A stretch of 24,811 nucleotides of DNA from a virus: positions 1-24,811 of the IMG/VR virus record IMGVR_UViG_3300005782_000025; one strand, given 5' to 3'. Below the pieces are notes generated by a model. That model made no database searches. It was given only the letters and a program-made list of their open reading frames with translations, and was not told the DNA's origin. A program made the position numbers and the translations under genes. Numbering within the stretch: the first letter of the stretch is position 1; each line of letters starts with the position of its first letter. Positions 5,761 to 13,654 of the stretch are shown in pieces.

Positions 5761-6196
5761 AAAAATTAATATTTGGTTTTTTATTAGTATTATTTTGTCT
5801 TGTTTTTTGGCAGGATGTATTATTATCGGAATATACAATTACATTACAGCAAATAGAAGAAATCAAGAAGCTATACGAAGAGCAGAACAGATTAACAGGT
5901 ATAATATTGCATTACTCGAAGGAAAAGAAAGAACTATTGCAGAACTTACAAGATATAGAGAATCAGAGAGAAATCGACTTGAAAGAGAAAGAAGAATTTC
6001 AGAGAGAGAAAGAAGAATTGAGGAAAGAGAAAAACAGTATAATAGTCGAGAGAGAGAACGAATTGAAAATAGTAGGGAAATCTATAGCAGGATTGGAGAA
6101 GGAGAAAGCGATATTGAAAAAATCGCTAAAACTCTCAAGGAAACAATTAGAAGAGGAAAAGAAATTATCCAGGAAATCATGGCCGGGAATAATTGA
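5753..6196 (+). CDS. Membrane-anchored coiled-coil protein with lipobox-like LAGC (spanin candidate, frame B)
   Basis: A 147-residue ORF from ATG 5753, just after GGAAAAGG. Residues 7-29 are hydrophobic and contain LAGC with Cys22, which matches a bacterial lipobox; the segment stays hydrophobic after the Cys, so a plain membrane anchor is equally possible. The rest is a long Glu/Arg coiled coil (ERERRISERERRIEEREKQY). Topology matches an i-spanin, or a lipoprotein if the Cys is used. GAA strongly outnumbers GAG, as in neighbouring genes, so this frame looks native. It lies almost wholly within the +1-shifted ORF at 5757-6251. The purine-rich composition could keep one of the two frames open by chance. 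Confidence 0.6.
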   Translation: MNEKINIWFFISIILSCFLAGCIIIGIYNYITANRRNQEAIRRAEQINRYNIALLEGKERTIAELTRYRESERNRLERERRISERERRIEEREKQYNSRERERIENSREIYSRIGEGESDIEKIAKTLKETIRRGKEIIQEIMAGNN

Positions 6197-6251
6197 TTTT
6201 CTTATTTGGGGAGTAATAGCAATATTATCATTTTTTGCAGGGAGGATATAA
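5757..6251 (+). CDS. Coiled-coil protein with N- and C-terminal membrane segments (spanin candidate, frame A)
   Basis: A 164-residue ORF from ATG 5757, four bases downstream of the start at 5753 and in the +1 frame. It has a signal-like N terminus (MKKLIFGFLLVLFCLVFW), a Lys/Glu coiled coil (EKEEFQREKEELRKEKNSII) and a C-terminal hydrophobic segment near residues 145-161 (IIDFLIWGVIAILSFFAG). The C-terminal part, after frame B stops at 6196, fills the space to the endolysin, whose Shine-Dalgarno (GGGAGG) lies in its last codons. GAA and GAG are used about equally, unlike neighbours, so the shared region may be secondary to frame B. Nested frames are typical of Rz/Rz1 spanins, though here both ORFs are long. 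Confidence 0.5.
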   Translation: MKKLIFGFLLVLFCLVFWQDVLLSEYTITLQQIEEIKKLYEEQNRLTGIILHYSKEKKELLQNLQDIENQREIDLKEKEEFQREKEELRKEKNSIIVERENELKIVGKSIAGLEKEKAILKKSLKLSRKQLEEEKKLSRKSWPGIIDFLIWGVIAILSFFAGRI

Positions 6252-6254
6252 CAT

Positions 6255-6806
6255 ATGCTTAGAGGGGCAATGTATTATCAAAAAAATCGTGAGAAATTAA
6301 TTGAGATTCAAAATAAAGTGCTTCAGGACAAAGACGTACAACCAGGGTATCCTACATGGGGAGGCCATGTAAAAAAGAAATTGCCATATGAGCCAGGACA
6401 ACAAAAAGGAATTACCTGGTGTAATAGAGGAGCAGAACGGATTGCTCGATTAGCAGGGGCAGATACAAAACCTATACTGCATCGAAAAGGAATAGGGCAT
6501 ACAAACGCTAACGGGATGTACAAATATGCCGTGAAATCTGCAAAGAGAAAAATAATCCGGGAAATCGACATCGAAACAGCGCAGATATTATCCTGGAATG
6601 GCTTTGTAATTTTAGCAACCGCAAAATGCGTGAAGGGTAATCGGCCAGGGCATGTAGTAATATTGCGGCCGACTCCCTTAGGCGAAGAACAGCTATGCGC
6701 TAATATCGGCGGACTCATGGGAGTAATGACCGTAAAAAAAGTCTTTAACGTAAATTATTTAAGCCCGATAAAATATTTTTTATTACCACGAAAAGAAAAA
6801 TCTTGA
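6255..6806 (+). CDS. Endolysin, Cys/His peptidase or amidase type
   Basis: A 183-residue protein from ATG 6255 with GGGAGG upstream. GITWCNRGAERIARL places a likely nucleophile at Cys56, and RPGHVVILRP places a likely base at His133, followed by ANIGG near residue 150. This Cys...GHVV layout is that of papain-like NlpC/P60 or CHAP peptidoglycan hydrolases; which of these cannot be settled by eye. It has no signal peptide, so it would need the upstream holin for export. It is the last gene of the lysis cassette, and its stop codon overlaps the next promoter. Confidence 0.7.
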   Translation: MLRGAMYYQKNREKLIEIQNKVLQDKDVQPGYPTWGGHVKKKLPYEPGQQKGITWCNRGAERIARLAGADTKPILHRKGIGHTNANGMYKYAVKSAKRKIIREIDIETAQILSWNGFVILATAKCVKGNRPGHVVILRPTPLGEEQLCANIGGLMGVMTVKKVFNVNYLSPIKYFLLPRKEKS

Positions 6807-6831
6807 CAAGAAAGGATTAAAATAGTAGTAT
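6803..6831 (+). promoter_or_regulatory. Second structural promoter, probably leaderless
   Basis: TTGACA (6803-6808), 17-base spacer, TAGTAT (6826-6831). The -35 overlaps the endolysin stop codon. ATG 6837 lies five bases after the -10, so transcription should start at or very near the start codon. AAGGA at 6812-6816 is about 20 bases from the ATG, too far to act as a ribosome binding site. The arrangement repeats that of the promoter at 1927. Confidence 0.75.
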
Positions 6832-6836
6832 TAGAA

Positions 6837-8453
6837 ATGCACAAGATATATGCTTTTTTAGAGTCTGAACTTATAAGCTATCTGGAAAAAATTGAAAATG
6901 CTACGCCAGAAGAAATAAAAGCAGCCGAAAGTATTTTTTCAGATAAACCACTTCCAAATATTCTTACAATTAAAGATGGAAAAGCACAAATTTTGATTCA
7001 TGGTCCGCTTACACAAAAGGGCCCTCCTCCCATTGCAAGATTTTTCGGACTTGATGGGACCGGATATATCCAAATAATTGAAGCAATCAATAATATTCCT
7101 GAAAATATAGAAAAAATTGAATTACTCATGAATACTCCAGGCGGAGAAGTGCTTGGGGTTGATAATGTTTTTCAAGCAGTGACAGCGCTTTACGAAAAAA
7201 AGGAAGTGATCGCCATTAACCAGGGTATGATTGCATCGGCAGGATACTGGATAGCCTCGGCAGCGTCACGAATTATTAGCGAATCTCCAGTGAATCTTAC
7301 GGGATCCATAGGAGTTGTTATAATCGCAGTTGATACAAAAAAATTTGAGGAAAAAATCGGAATACGTGTTGTCACGGTGGTTTCGCGCAATGCACCCGAA
7401 AAAGTACCGGATATTTCAAAAAAATCAGGGATTCGGACATTACAGGAAATGGCCGATTCTTTGGAACGAGTTTTTATGAGTCGGATTTCAGAGGGCCGCA
7501 ATCTTCCTGTAGAACATATTGAGAAATTTTATGGACGTGGAAAAGTACTTGTTTCTTTAGATCCGAATGGAACTGACGCAATTGACGTAAAAATGATTGA
7601 CGAAGTCATAACAGCAAAACAGGATGAAAAAGAAAAAGAATATGACAATGAAAATGATACAATTTATGGTATGGTTTCAGAGTTTTTTGATCCACTTGCA
7701 CCTTATGAAAACGAACACTCGGCACGTCTTTTAAGCCCGACAGTTTCAAAAATCCGTGTCCGTCGTACTTCCGGAAGCGGAAAAGGAACCGTACAGGGCG
7801 TAAAAATTCCCGAATCAATTGATATTATATGGTTCGTTCAAAAAATAGAAGAAAAGGAAGTACCCAGGGCACAGGCTTTAAGATTCCCCGTTTCAACCTG
7901 GACGGAATCAGAGGCCCGTGATTGGATAAAAAAGAAAAAATTAAAAACAATTCTTTTTGAACCTGCAAAAAAAACAAAAGCTGAAAATATAAAATCCCCC
8001 GCAGATAGTGCGGGAATCAATAAACAGGAGGTTATTATGCCAACATTAAAAAACTTTCTGGTAGAAAATCCCGCCGCCCAGGTCGAATATAATCAGGCTC
8101 TGGAAGAAAAATACAAAGCGGGGGTTGAAACCGGAAAACAAGAGATTAAGGGAGATGTAAAAAAGATTTCTCCTTTTCTTACGTCAGAAACTTATGATTC
8201 TGCCATCAAGCAAACAGCCGTGAAAGTATTGACCGGGGAAATAGGAATTGATGCTTTTCTTGCCGTAGTCTCAATTGAAGATGCAAGGAAAGAAAAGGAG
8301 AAATCTTCCGATGCAAAAAAGGAAACTAAAAAAATCGGCAATACCCCGGGACAACAGCAACAAACTGGCGGAAATGAAACCGGGGATATAAAAACAGAAG
8401 CCGATTTCCAAGCAGAAATTACAAAAATTAAAGCACAGGAAGGGGGCAAATAA
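6837..8453 (+). CDS. Prohead protease (S49/SppA type) with C-terminal scaffold region, lambda gpC-like
   Basis: A 538-residue protein. Residues 50-200 form a ClpP/SppA fold: NTPGGEV near 99-105, the nucleophile Ser134 in MIASAGYW, GSIGVV near 156-161, and SRNAPEKVPD with Lys189 as the likely general base. Residues 320-375 hold an extra segment with STWTESEARDWIKKKKL ending in LFEPAKK, not part of the S49 core. From residue 401 the sequence is a charged helical, Gln-rich scaffold-like region with its own start at 8037. In lambda, gpC and nested Nu3 have this arrangement, supplying protease and scaffold for prohead assembly. It has no Shine-Dalgarno and lies at a promoter. Confidence 0.9.
   Translation: MHKIYAFLESELISYLEKIENATPEEIKAAESIFSDKPLPNILTIKDGKAQILIHGPLTQKGPPPIARFFGLDGTGYIQIIEAINNIPENIEKIELLMNTPGGEVLGVDNVFQAVTALYEKKEVIAINQGMIASAGYWIASAASRIISESPVNLTGSIGVVIIAVDTKKFEEKIGIRVVTVVSRNAPEKVPDISKKSGIRTLQEMADSLERVFMSRISEGRNLPVEHIEKFYGRGKVLVSLDPNGTDAIDVKMIDEVITAKQDEKEKEYDNENDTIYGMVSEFFDPLAPYENEHSARLLSPTVSKIRVRRTSGSGKGTVQGVKIPESIDIIWFVQKIEEKEVPRAQALRFPVSTWTESEARDWIKKKKLKTILFEPAKKTKAENIKSPADSAGINKQEVIMPTLKNFLVENPAAQVEYNQALEEKYKAGVETGKQEIKGDVKKISPFLTSETYDSAIKQTAVKVLTGEIGIDAFLAVVSIEDARKEKEKSSDAKKETKKIGNTPGQQQQTGGNETGDIKTEADFQAEITKIKAQEGGK
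8037..8453 (+). CDS. Internal-start scaffold protein (Nu3-like), nested in the protease gene
   Basis: An in-frame ATG at 8037 (Met401 of the protease) is preceded by CAGGAGG at 8025-8031, five bases away, which is a stronger initiation site than that of the parent gene. The product would be 138 residues, MPTLKNFLVENPAAQVEYNQ onward, charged and mostly helical with a QQQQ run and an acidic, Lys-rich tail. By analogy with lambda Nu3, this free scaffold would form the core around which the capsid protein assembles, while the full-length form carries the protease into the prohead. Confidence 0.75.
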   Translation: MPTLKNFLVENPAAQVEYNQALEEKYKAGVETGKQEIKGDVKKISPFLTSETYDSAIKQTAVKVLTGEIGIDAFLAVVSIEDARKEKEKSSDAKKETKKIGNTPGQQQQTGGNETGDIKTEADFQAEITKIKAQEGGK

Positions 8454-8926
8454 TGGCAGTACAAAACAGACTTGATATTGATACACGCCCTATGATCCTT
8501 GAAGAACTGCCTTCGTGCAAGCGTCTTGATCGGGCAGTAATTGCTCAGGATGCAGGAAGAGCAGATCCGCTATTAAGCCGTACTCTTATGGCCAAAATTG
8601 CAGCTACGGGAAAATGGGTATCTTATACGGACGAAACGGCTACCGATGGAACAGCTTTTCCGGCTGGCATTTATGATCCGGAAAGATCACTCGGAGATAT
8701 TGCCGCCGCCGACATTGTGGCTGGTGATGTAAACGATGTTCCTATTATAATTTTCGGTGCTCTTTTTGATGATGAAAAACTTATTATTGAAAATAGTAAA
8801 ACTCTCGATACCGTAATCGGGGCCGGAACCGTACAGGCACAGACAGTGGCGGATGCACTTATAAAACGGTCATTAATTCCACAGTCAGCGATTTCAGGCT
8901 CACAACCTGAAAATCCGGCAGTATAA
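8453..8926 (+). CDS. Head decoration protein, lambda gpD-like
   Basis: A 157-residue protein starting at a TAATG overlap with the protease stop. DETATDGTAFPAGIYDPERS (near residues 59-80) and the following DVPIIIFGALFDDEKL are the pattern of lambda gpD, where GT.P.GI is typical. gpD trimers bind the expanded capsid and stabilise it against DNA pressure. Position between protease/scaffold and major capsid is as in lambda C-Nu3-D-E. It is somewhat longer than lambda gpD (110 residues) because of the N-terminal extension. Confidence 0.85.
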   Translation: MAVQNRLDIDTRPMILEELPSCKRLDRAVIAQDAGRADPLLSRTLMAKIAATGKWVSYTDETATDGTAFPAGIYDPERSLGDIAAADIVAGDVNDVPIIIFGALFDDEKLIIENSKTLDTVIGAGTVQAQTVADALIKRSLIPQSAISGSQPENPAV

Positions 8927-8936
8927 GGAGGAAATC

Positions 8937-10136
8937 ATGCCAATACCAGTAGATTTTTATAGCCGCTATATGGCGGAATTATTCGATCAACGAAATATAC
9001 AGGCATCTCCACGGGCTTTTCAATCTATTTTTGGAAATCCAGCAGGTGGCGGACTCACTCATTTTTCTGTCGATGAAATGACAATCAATATTGATATCAT
9101 TAAGTCGAAAGGAGAAAAACTTGCAGCTACAGTACACAGGGGTCAAAGTTCAAATCCTACGGATGTAGATAACACAACAGATTATGAATGGTCAAATATT
9201 GGAAGAACATGGCCGCTCGTTGAGGAATCGGGAAATATTAATTCGACTCAACTTCTCAAAAGAAGCCCAGGAGATAATCCTTATCAGCAAAGAACACAGC
9301 TCGAACGCAATAGAGCACTTGCCCGTGATATTCACAATGAACATATGCGGAGATCAATGCGTACATGGGAATATCAAGCAAGTCAATCAATCCTTACCGG
9401 AAAAATGCCTGCTATAATCGGGACAACGAATGTAAATTTGATTTACGATTTTTACCGTCCGGCTTCTCATACGATCGGAGTTGCAGTTCCATGGGACAAT
9501 GCATCCGCCGATATACTCGGTGATATTGATTCCGCCCTGGATATAGGCCGTGAAGATTCCTATAGACATCTTGATTTTCTTGCAATCGGTGGAAATGCAA
9601 TGAATGCATTTATCAGAGATCTTACAGTGCAAAAAATTGCAGATAATCAGCGTTTCGAGCTTATCCAGGTAAGCCTTAATTTCCCCGTACCTCCAAGATT
9701 TGCGAGATATATTAATAATGGCTGGACTGCATACGGAAGGTTACGGACTCCGAAGGGCAGGGAAGTATGGATTTTTGTGAATGATATGATCTATACCGAT
9801 TCTGCAGGAAATCCACAAAATTATATGCCCCTTGATAAGGCTTTTCTCCTTTCCTCTCAGGCACGGTTCGATCGGTATTTCGGTCCTCGTGATCGCATGC
9901 CGATAACTTCGTCAGAGATGATGTGGTATCAAGAATTTTTTGGATTTTCGATGGCAGCACCACCTATGCCGCCCAATACTCCTGCTGATGATATTGTACC
10001 GGCAGCCGCATTTTTTCATGACGGATATATGCCAGAAGGAAAGAAAACGGCAGTATTACGTACACAATCGGCTCCTATTTTTGCGACAACAGAGACGGAT
10101 GCTATTGTGGTACTCGAAGACCTGATAACACCATAA
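8937..10136 (+). CDS. Major capsid protein, lambda gpE family
   Basis: A 399-residue protein with TAAGGAGG before ATG 8937. It has the gpE layout: an N-terminal domain with SPRAFQSIFG, then IDIIKSKGEKLAATVHRGQS, a central DNEHMRRSMRTWEYQASQSI-like helix region with LTGK, AIGGNAMNAFIRD near 222, and the C-terminal KAFLLSSQARFDRYFGPRD region. It forms the icosahedral shell. Its order after protease and decoration genes agrees. Strong ribosome binding sites here fit a highly expressed protein. Confidence 0.9.
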   Translation: MPIPVDFYSRYMAELFDQRNIQASPRAFQSIFGNPAGGGLTHFSVDEMTINIDIIKSKGEKLAATVHRGQSSNPTDVDNTTDYEWSNIGRTWPLVEESGNINSTQLLKRSPGDNPYQQRTQLERNRALARDIHNEHMRRSMRTWEYQASQSILTGKMPAIIGTTNVNLIYDFYRPASHTIGVAVPWDNASADILGDIDSALDIGREDSYRHLDFLAIGGNAMNAFIRDLTVQKIADNQRFELIQVSLNFPVPPRFARYINNGWTAYGRLRTPKGREVWIFVNDMIYTDSAGNPQNYMPLDKAFLLSSQARFDRYFGPRDRMPITSSEMMWYQEFFGFSMAAPPMPPNTPADDIVPAAAFFHDGYMPEGKKTAVLRTQSAPIFATTETDAIVVLEDLITP

Positions 10137-10146
10137 GGAGGAATCA

Positions 10147-10431
10147 ATGGGAAAATCACAAATATATTGGCTTGGTCCAGGAGTATACGGATCGAAAGCA
10201 CAAAAGAATTTGCTTATTCCGGGTGATCCTATTCCTGATAATTGGTCAAAAGAAAATTTTGAGCGATTTAAAAATAAAATCGGCGAAAAGCTTGAAAAAG
10301 GAGTACTCCAGGATGTAAAGTCCCTAAAAGAGGAAATCAAAACGCTTAGAGCTGAAATTAAGGCTATTACAGCGGAGAGGGACGGACTGTTTGAGGAACT
10401 CGAAGGACGCAAAAAGGAAGGTGATGAATAA
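10147..10431 (+). CDS. Hypothetical small coiled-coil protein
   Basis: A 94-residue protein with TAAGGAGG before ATG 10147. The first 40 residues (MGKSQIYWLGPGVYGSKAQK, PGDPIPDNW) are compact and aromatic; the rest is a charged coiled coil (LKEEIKTLRAEIKAITAERD). Its place right after the capsid gene is that of lambda FI, but there is no clear sequence support for that function. Its stop overlaps the next ATG. Confidence 0.7.
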   Translation: MGKSQIYWLGPGVYGSKAQKNLLIPGDPIPDNWSKENFERFKNKIGEKLEKGVLQDVKSLKEEIKTLRAEIKAITAERDGLFEELEGRKKEGDE

Positions 10432-10604
10432 TGCCAATTATAGTACCTGACGATAAAGTTTTATATATCGGAAAACGAAAATTTAAGCCAAAAGAAAATA
10501 TTCCGGCATATATCGAAGATAAAGCAAGAGCAAATTTTGAACATATAGAATTGCCACCCGAACCGGAAACATCGGAATCATCTGAATCAGTACCGGAGGA
10601 GTAA
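10431..10604 (+). CDS. Small hypothetical protein with acidic Ser/Glu tail
   Basis: A 57-residue ORF joined to both neighbours by TAATG overlaps (10429-10433 and 10602-10606), which strongly supports it as a real coupled gene. It begins MPIIVPDDKVLYIGKRKFKP and ends PPEPETSESSESVPEE. The final GAGGAG codons double as the ribosome binding site of the next gene. It could be a small head-completion or adaptor protein; no family is recognised. Confidence 0.75.
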   Translation: MPIIVPDDKVLYIGKRKFKPKENIPAYIEDKARANFEHIELPPEPETSESSESVPEE

Positions 10605-10999
10605 TGCCAAATTTGCGTGTACGGTCAGCACAGGATGCAAGATATCTAAATGCAAAAGATTGGGGATTACCTGTAAATTTGATTTCGCCTGATGGAATAA
10701 CGTATGATACGGATATAATAACAGGCGACCAACTTAAGGCCCTTACAATCTCATATGATCGTACCACAATTGTTCCTGAAACCGGGGAAGATGTAGTTGT
10801 ACCAGATCTTATAGTTACACTTTCCCGGTTATCATTAGAACAAATTCCACAATCCGGGGAATTTTGGATAGTAGAGATTCCCGAAAGTCCAACGAGTGAT
10901 ATTATGAAAAAATTTATGATATCGCCGACAAAAGCAGTTGAAGGCGGAAAATCTAATGAGTATATACGTCTATATCTGCAAGAAGTGGAACAAGTATGA
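10604..10999 (+). CDS. Putative head-tail connector (stopper-type) protein
   Basis: A 131-residue, mainly beta protein. VPDLIVTLSRLSLEQIPQSG, followed by EFWIVEIPESP, resembles small barrel proteins that close the connector after packaging (lambda gpFII / SPP1 gp16-type role). The assignment rests on position between capsid and tail terminator genes and on size, not on a clear motif. The ATG follows GGAGGAG directly and overlaps the previous stop. Confidence 0.5.
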   Translation: MPNLRVRSAQDARYLNAKDWGLPVNLISPDGITYDTDIITGDQLKALTISYDRTTIVPETGEDVVVPDLIVTLSRLSLEQIPQSGEFWIVEIPESPTSDIMKKFMISPTKAVEGGKSNEYIRLYLQEVEQV

Positions 11000-11628
11000 A
11001 TTTTATTACGATTAAGAATTCTATCACAAATATTCTCGGTCTTGCAGAATCCGGACGTTATCGTACAGTCGGCTTCCAAAGACAAACGAGAGCGGCTGAG
11101 GAAGTGAAAGGCAATAATAGACAAGTTACCGTGTTTTTCAGCCGAGGAGATTTCCCGAAAAGTTCCGGCAGGAATACTGGACCTGTTCAGCATGATATTA
11201 CCTATCGGATTGAACTTATTGTTTCATCGGCTGCAAAAATGGATCTAAGTATAATTAATAATCCATCAAGCACACCAGAACAAAAAGCGGTAGCCTTGGC
11301 GGCGGCACACGAGGCAGCGGCTTTGGCTGATGAATTAATGGATGAATTATGGTCTATAATCTATCAAATCTTGATGGATGGCCGCAATGTTGACATGGGT
11401 CTTTCTGTAGGAACCGTAGCAAATCGTTGGATAGACTCATTTCAAAAAGATGAGCCGAGAACACGTGGAAAATTTGTTGTCCTTACAGGAATAGGAATTC
11501 TTACATTACGAACTGGAGAACAGGTATCCGGAGATACTGGAGCGCCGGGAGCAAATATAATCAATACAACCTTCGATATCAAGGATAATATTCCCGGTAT
11601 CGCAGGCGTATGGATAGATAATACATAA
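10996..11628 (+). CDS. Putative tail terminator/completion protein
   Basis: A 210-residue protein with an ATGA overlap to the previous gene. QHDITYRIELIVSSAAKMDL in the first third and a long Ala-rich helix (KAVALAAAHEAAALADELMD) are followed by a beta-rich end with GKFVVLTGIGILTLRTGE. The layout fits neck proteins of Mu-type contractile tails that sit just before the sheath gene and join tail to head. No catalytic motif is seen. Confidence in the exact role is limited. Confidence 0.5.
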   Translation: MNFITIKNSITNILGLAESGRYRTVGFQRQTRAAEEVKGNNRQVTVFFSRGDFPKSSGRNTGPVQHDITYRIELIVSSAAKMDLSIINNPSSTPEQKAVALAAAHEAAALADELMDELWSIIYQILMDGRNVDMGLSVGTVANRWIDSFQKDEPRTRGKFVVLTGIGILTLRTGEQVSGDTGAPGANIINTTFDIKDNIPGIAGVWIDNT

Positions 11629-11643
11629 GGAGGAAAAAACTAT

Positions 11644-13233
11644 ATGGGAGTAACGGTAAACAGCAAAGCGGCGATAATTGCGTCAGCTATAAGAAACCAA
11701 TCTTTCACTACAACGCCCAGGGTAGTACCAAGAAAGATTGTAATAATAGGAAACTATGATCCTGGAAAAACCGATATTGTTCCCGATCAACTTATCCAGG
11801 TAACCTCTTCAGAACAGGTAGGCAGTATATGCGGATTTGGATCCGTAATTCACCGCCTTGCAGTTCAGGCATTCAAAGGTAGTAGGGGAGAAATTGAAAC
11901 ATGGATTATCCCGCAGGAAGAGGATGACCTTGGTATTCAGGCGACCGGGGATCTGGATTTTACCGGTTCTACCGGGGAAGGTGGAAATATTTCTTTATAT
12001 ATCGGAGGAATTCTCGATTTTCCTGTAATTATTCCCGTCGTAGATGGAGCCACAGCGGCTGAAATATGTAGCGATACGGTCGATGCAATTAATGCAATCA
12101 AAGAATTACCAGTAACGGCAGCAATTAATGTAACCCCTGAAATTTGCGATATTATAGCAAAACAAAAAGGAGCATTCGGTAATAGTATTACGATTGCCTT
12201 CAATTTGAAAGGCGAATCACTTCCTCCTGGAATAGTTGTATCCGTTAGTTATTCTCCCGCACTACAATACGCAGGGCTTACCGGAGGTGCCGGAACTTGT
12301 GATATTAAGCCAGCTCTTGATGCAATGGGTACAGGGGACAATGCAAATGAAAAGTTTTTTACAGATCCAATTCACGGATACCCATGTAATCTTGTTAATG
12401 ATGATATTCTTAATTATGTTGGCGCTGGAAATGAAAAAGTAGGACTATACAGTGAATTAGTGCATCGGCCATTTCAAACTATTGTTGGTTCGAGATTAAT
12501 ACAAGAATCTGGGTTGGCTACTCTTATTGCACTCGGAAATGGAAGAAAATTGGACCGTGCGAATGGAGTTCTTGGCGCACCAGGTAGTTATTCGATAGCG
12601 GAAGAAATTTCCGCACAGGCAATGGGAATAAGGGCTAGAATTGCAAATATAAGACCGGAGGAAAATTATGTTGACAGATTATTACAAGATATCGATCCGG
12701 GTGAGCCAGAAGACAGATGGACGGATATTTACAATAATCGTGATCTTGCAGTGAAAAATGGAATTTCTCCAACAGTCGTAAGAAATGGAAATGTATATCT
12801 TCAAAATCTTATTACTTTTTATCATCCGGATGAAGTTCCGGTAAATTCAAACGGATATGCATCATTCCGTAATCTTGCTCTTATCCAAAATCTTCTCGAT
12901 TCACAATATCGTACCTTCACTACTGAAAAATGGAAAAATTTCACGATTGTCGAAGATGTGACAAAAATTACAAGTACGGTAAGCCGTGAAAAAGTCCGAG
13001 ATATCGATGCCGTACGTGATGAGTGCGTTAAATTAATAAAAGCCTGGTATGGACTAGGCTGGATATACGAAACATCTTACGCAATACAAAGACTTTCAGA
13101 TCCTGACGCAATTGTTATAAGGGGCGGAACGGATGGATTTGATATCAATCTCAAAGTAATACTCTCAGGTGAGGGATTAATTGTAAATATTACAACAGCT
13201 TTTGACACGAGCATCGCCGTCTTAAGCGAATAA
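11644..13233 (+). CDS. Tail sheath protein, Mu gpL-like
   Basis: A 529-residue protein with TAAGGAGG upstream of ATG 11644. The N-terminal part has RKIVIIGNYDPGKTD and a RLAVQAFKGSRGEIETWIIP segment; residues 100-125 (GDLDFTGSTGEGGNISLYIG) are the insertion domain typical of Mu-like sheaths. The C-terminal half contains AQAMGIRARIANIRPEENYV and NGYASFRNLALIQNLLDSQY. The sheath contracts around the tube to drive DNA injection. Direct adjacency to the tube gene confirms a myovirus-type tail. Length is slightly above Mu gpL. Confidence 0.93.
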   Translation: MGVTVNSKAAIIASAIRNQSFTTTPRVVPRKIVIIGNYDPGKTDIVPDQLIQVTSSEQVGSICGFGSVIHRLAVQAFKGSRGEIETWIIPQEEDDLGIQATGDLDFTGSTGEGGNISLYIGGILDFPVIIPVVDGATAAEICSDTVDAINAIKELPVTAAINVTPEICDIIAKQKGAFGNSITIAFNLKGESLPPGIVVSVSYSPALQYAGLTGGAGTCDIKPALDAMGTGDNANEKFFTDPIHGYPCNLVNDDILNYVGAGNEKVGLYSELVHRPFQTIVGSRLIQESGLATLIALGNGRKLDRANGVLGAPGSYSIAEEISAQAMGIRARIANIRPEENYVDRLLQDIDPGEPEDRWTDIYNNRDLAVKNGISPTVVRNGNVYLQNLITFYHPDEVPVNSNGYASFRNLALIQNLLDSQYRTFTTEKWKNFTIVEDVTKITSTVSREKVRDIDAVRDECVKLIKAWYGLGWIYETSYAIQRLSDPDAIVIRGGTDGFDINLKVILSGEGLIVNITTAFDTSIAVLSE

Positions 13234-13244
13234 AGGAGGACACA

Positions 13245-13628
13245 ATGGGTGATACAGCCGGAACAATACGAAAAGTATTAGTCGACGGAGTTTCATATGA
13301 CGTAATGGCAGATACGGACGTAACTGAGACAGCATCAAAATATCTCAATGAATCAATTCCTACGTCCGGACGAAATATAAAAAAAATGACAGCCAGGGCA
13401 GAGGTAAGGGAGGGTATTGTAATTGCGTGTAATCCAAGCGAACAAAGCGTTTTGAAAAATGTAGCAGAATCTACAAAAGATGATATACCGCTTTCGTACG
13501 TAAAAGCGGATGGATCGCAATATACCTGTGAGGGATGGATTGAATTCGAAAGCGTGACGACCATGGAAAACCGCGGCTCCATAAAAATGTATAACAGGAC
13601 GGAATGGGAATCTTTCGTCGCTAATTAA
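13245..13628 (+). CDS. Tail tube protein, Mu gpM-like
   Basis: A 127-residue protein with AAAGGAGG before ATG 13245. AGTIRKVLVDGVSYDVMADT at the N terminus and NESIPTSGRNIKKMTARAEV, then GIVIACNPSEQSVL, match the pattern of Mu-type tube proteins, in which a short beta hairpin precedes the T.SGR.... segment. Rings of this protein form the rigid inner channel. It is translated right after the sheath, the normal order in contractile tails. Confidence 0.88.
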   Translation: MGDTAGTIRKVLVDGVSYDVMADTDVTETASKYLNESIPTSGRNIKKMTARAEVREGIVIACNPSEQSVLKNVAESTKDDIPLSYVKADGSQYTCEGWIEFESVTTMENRGSIKMYNRTEWESFVAN

Positions 13629-13654
13629 TTACAAAACCAAGGAGGAAAAGATTA

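Noticed and set aside
10483-11193. Long minus-strand open frame of 236 codons
   Set aside because: It lies opposite three coupled head genes with good ribosome binding sites and has no recognisable protein features; it is a shadow frame.
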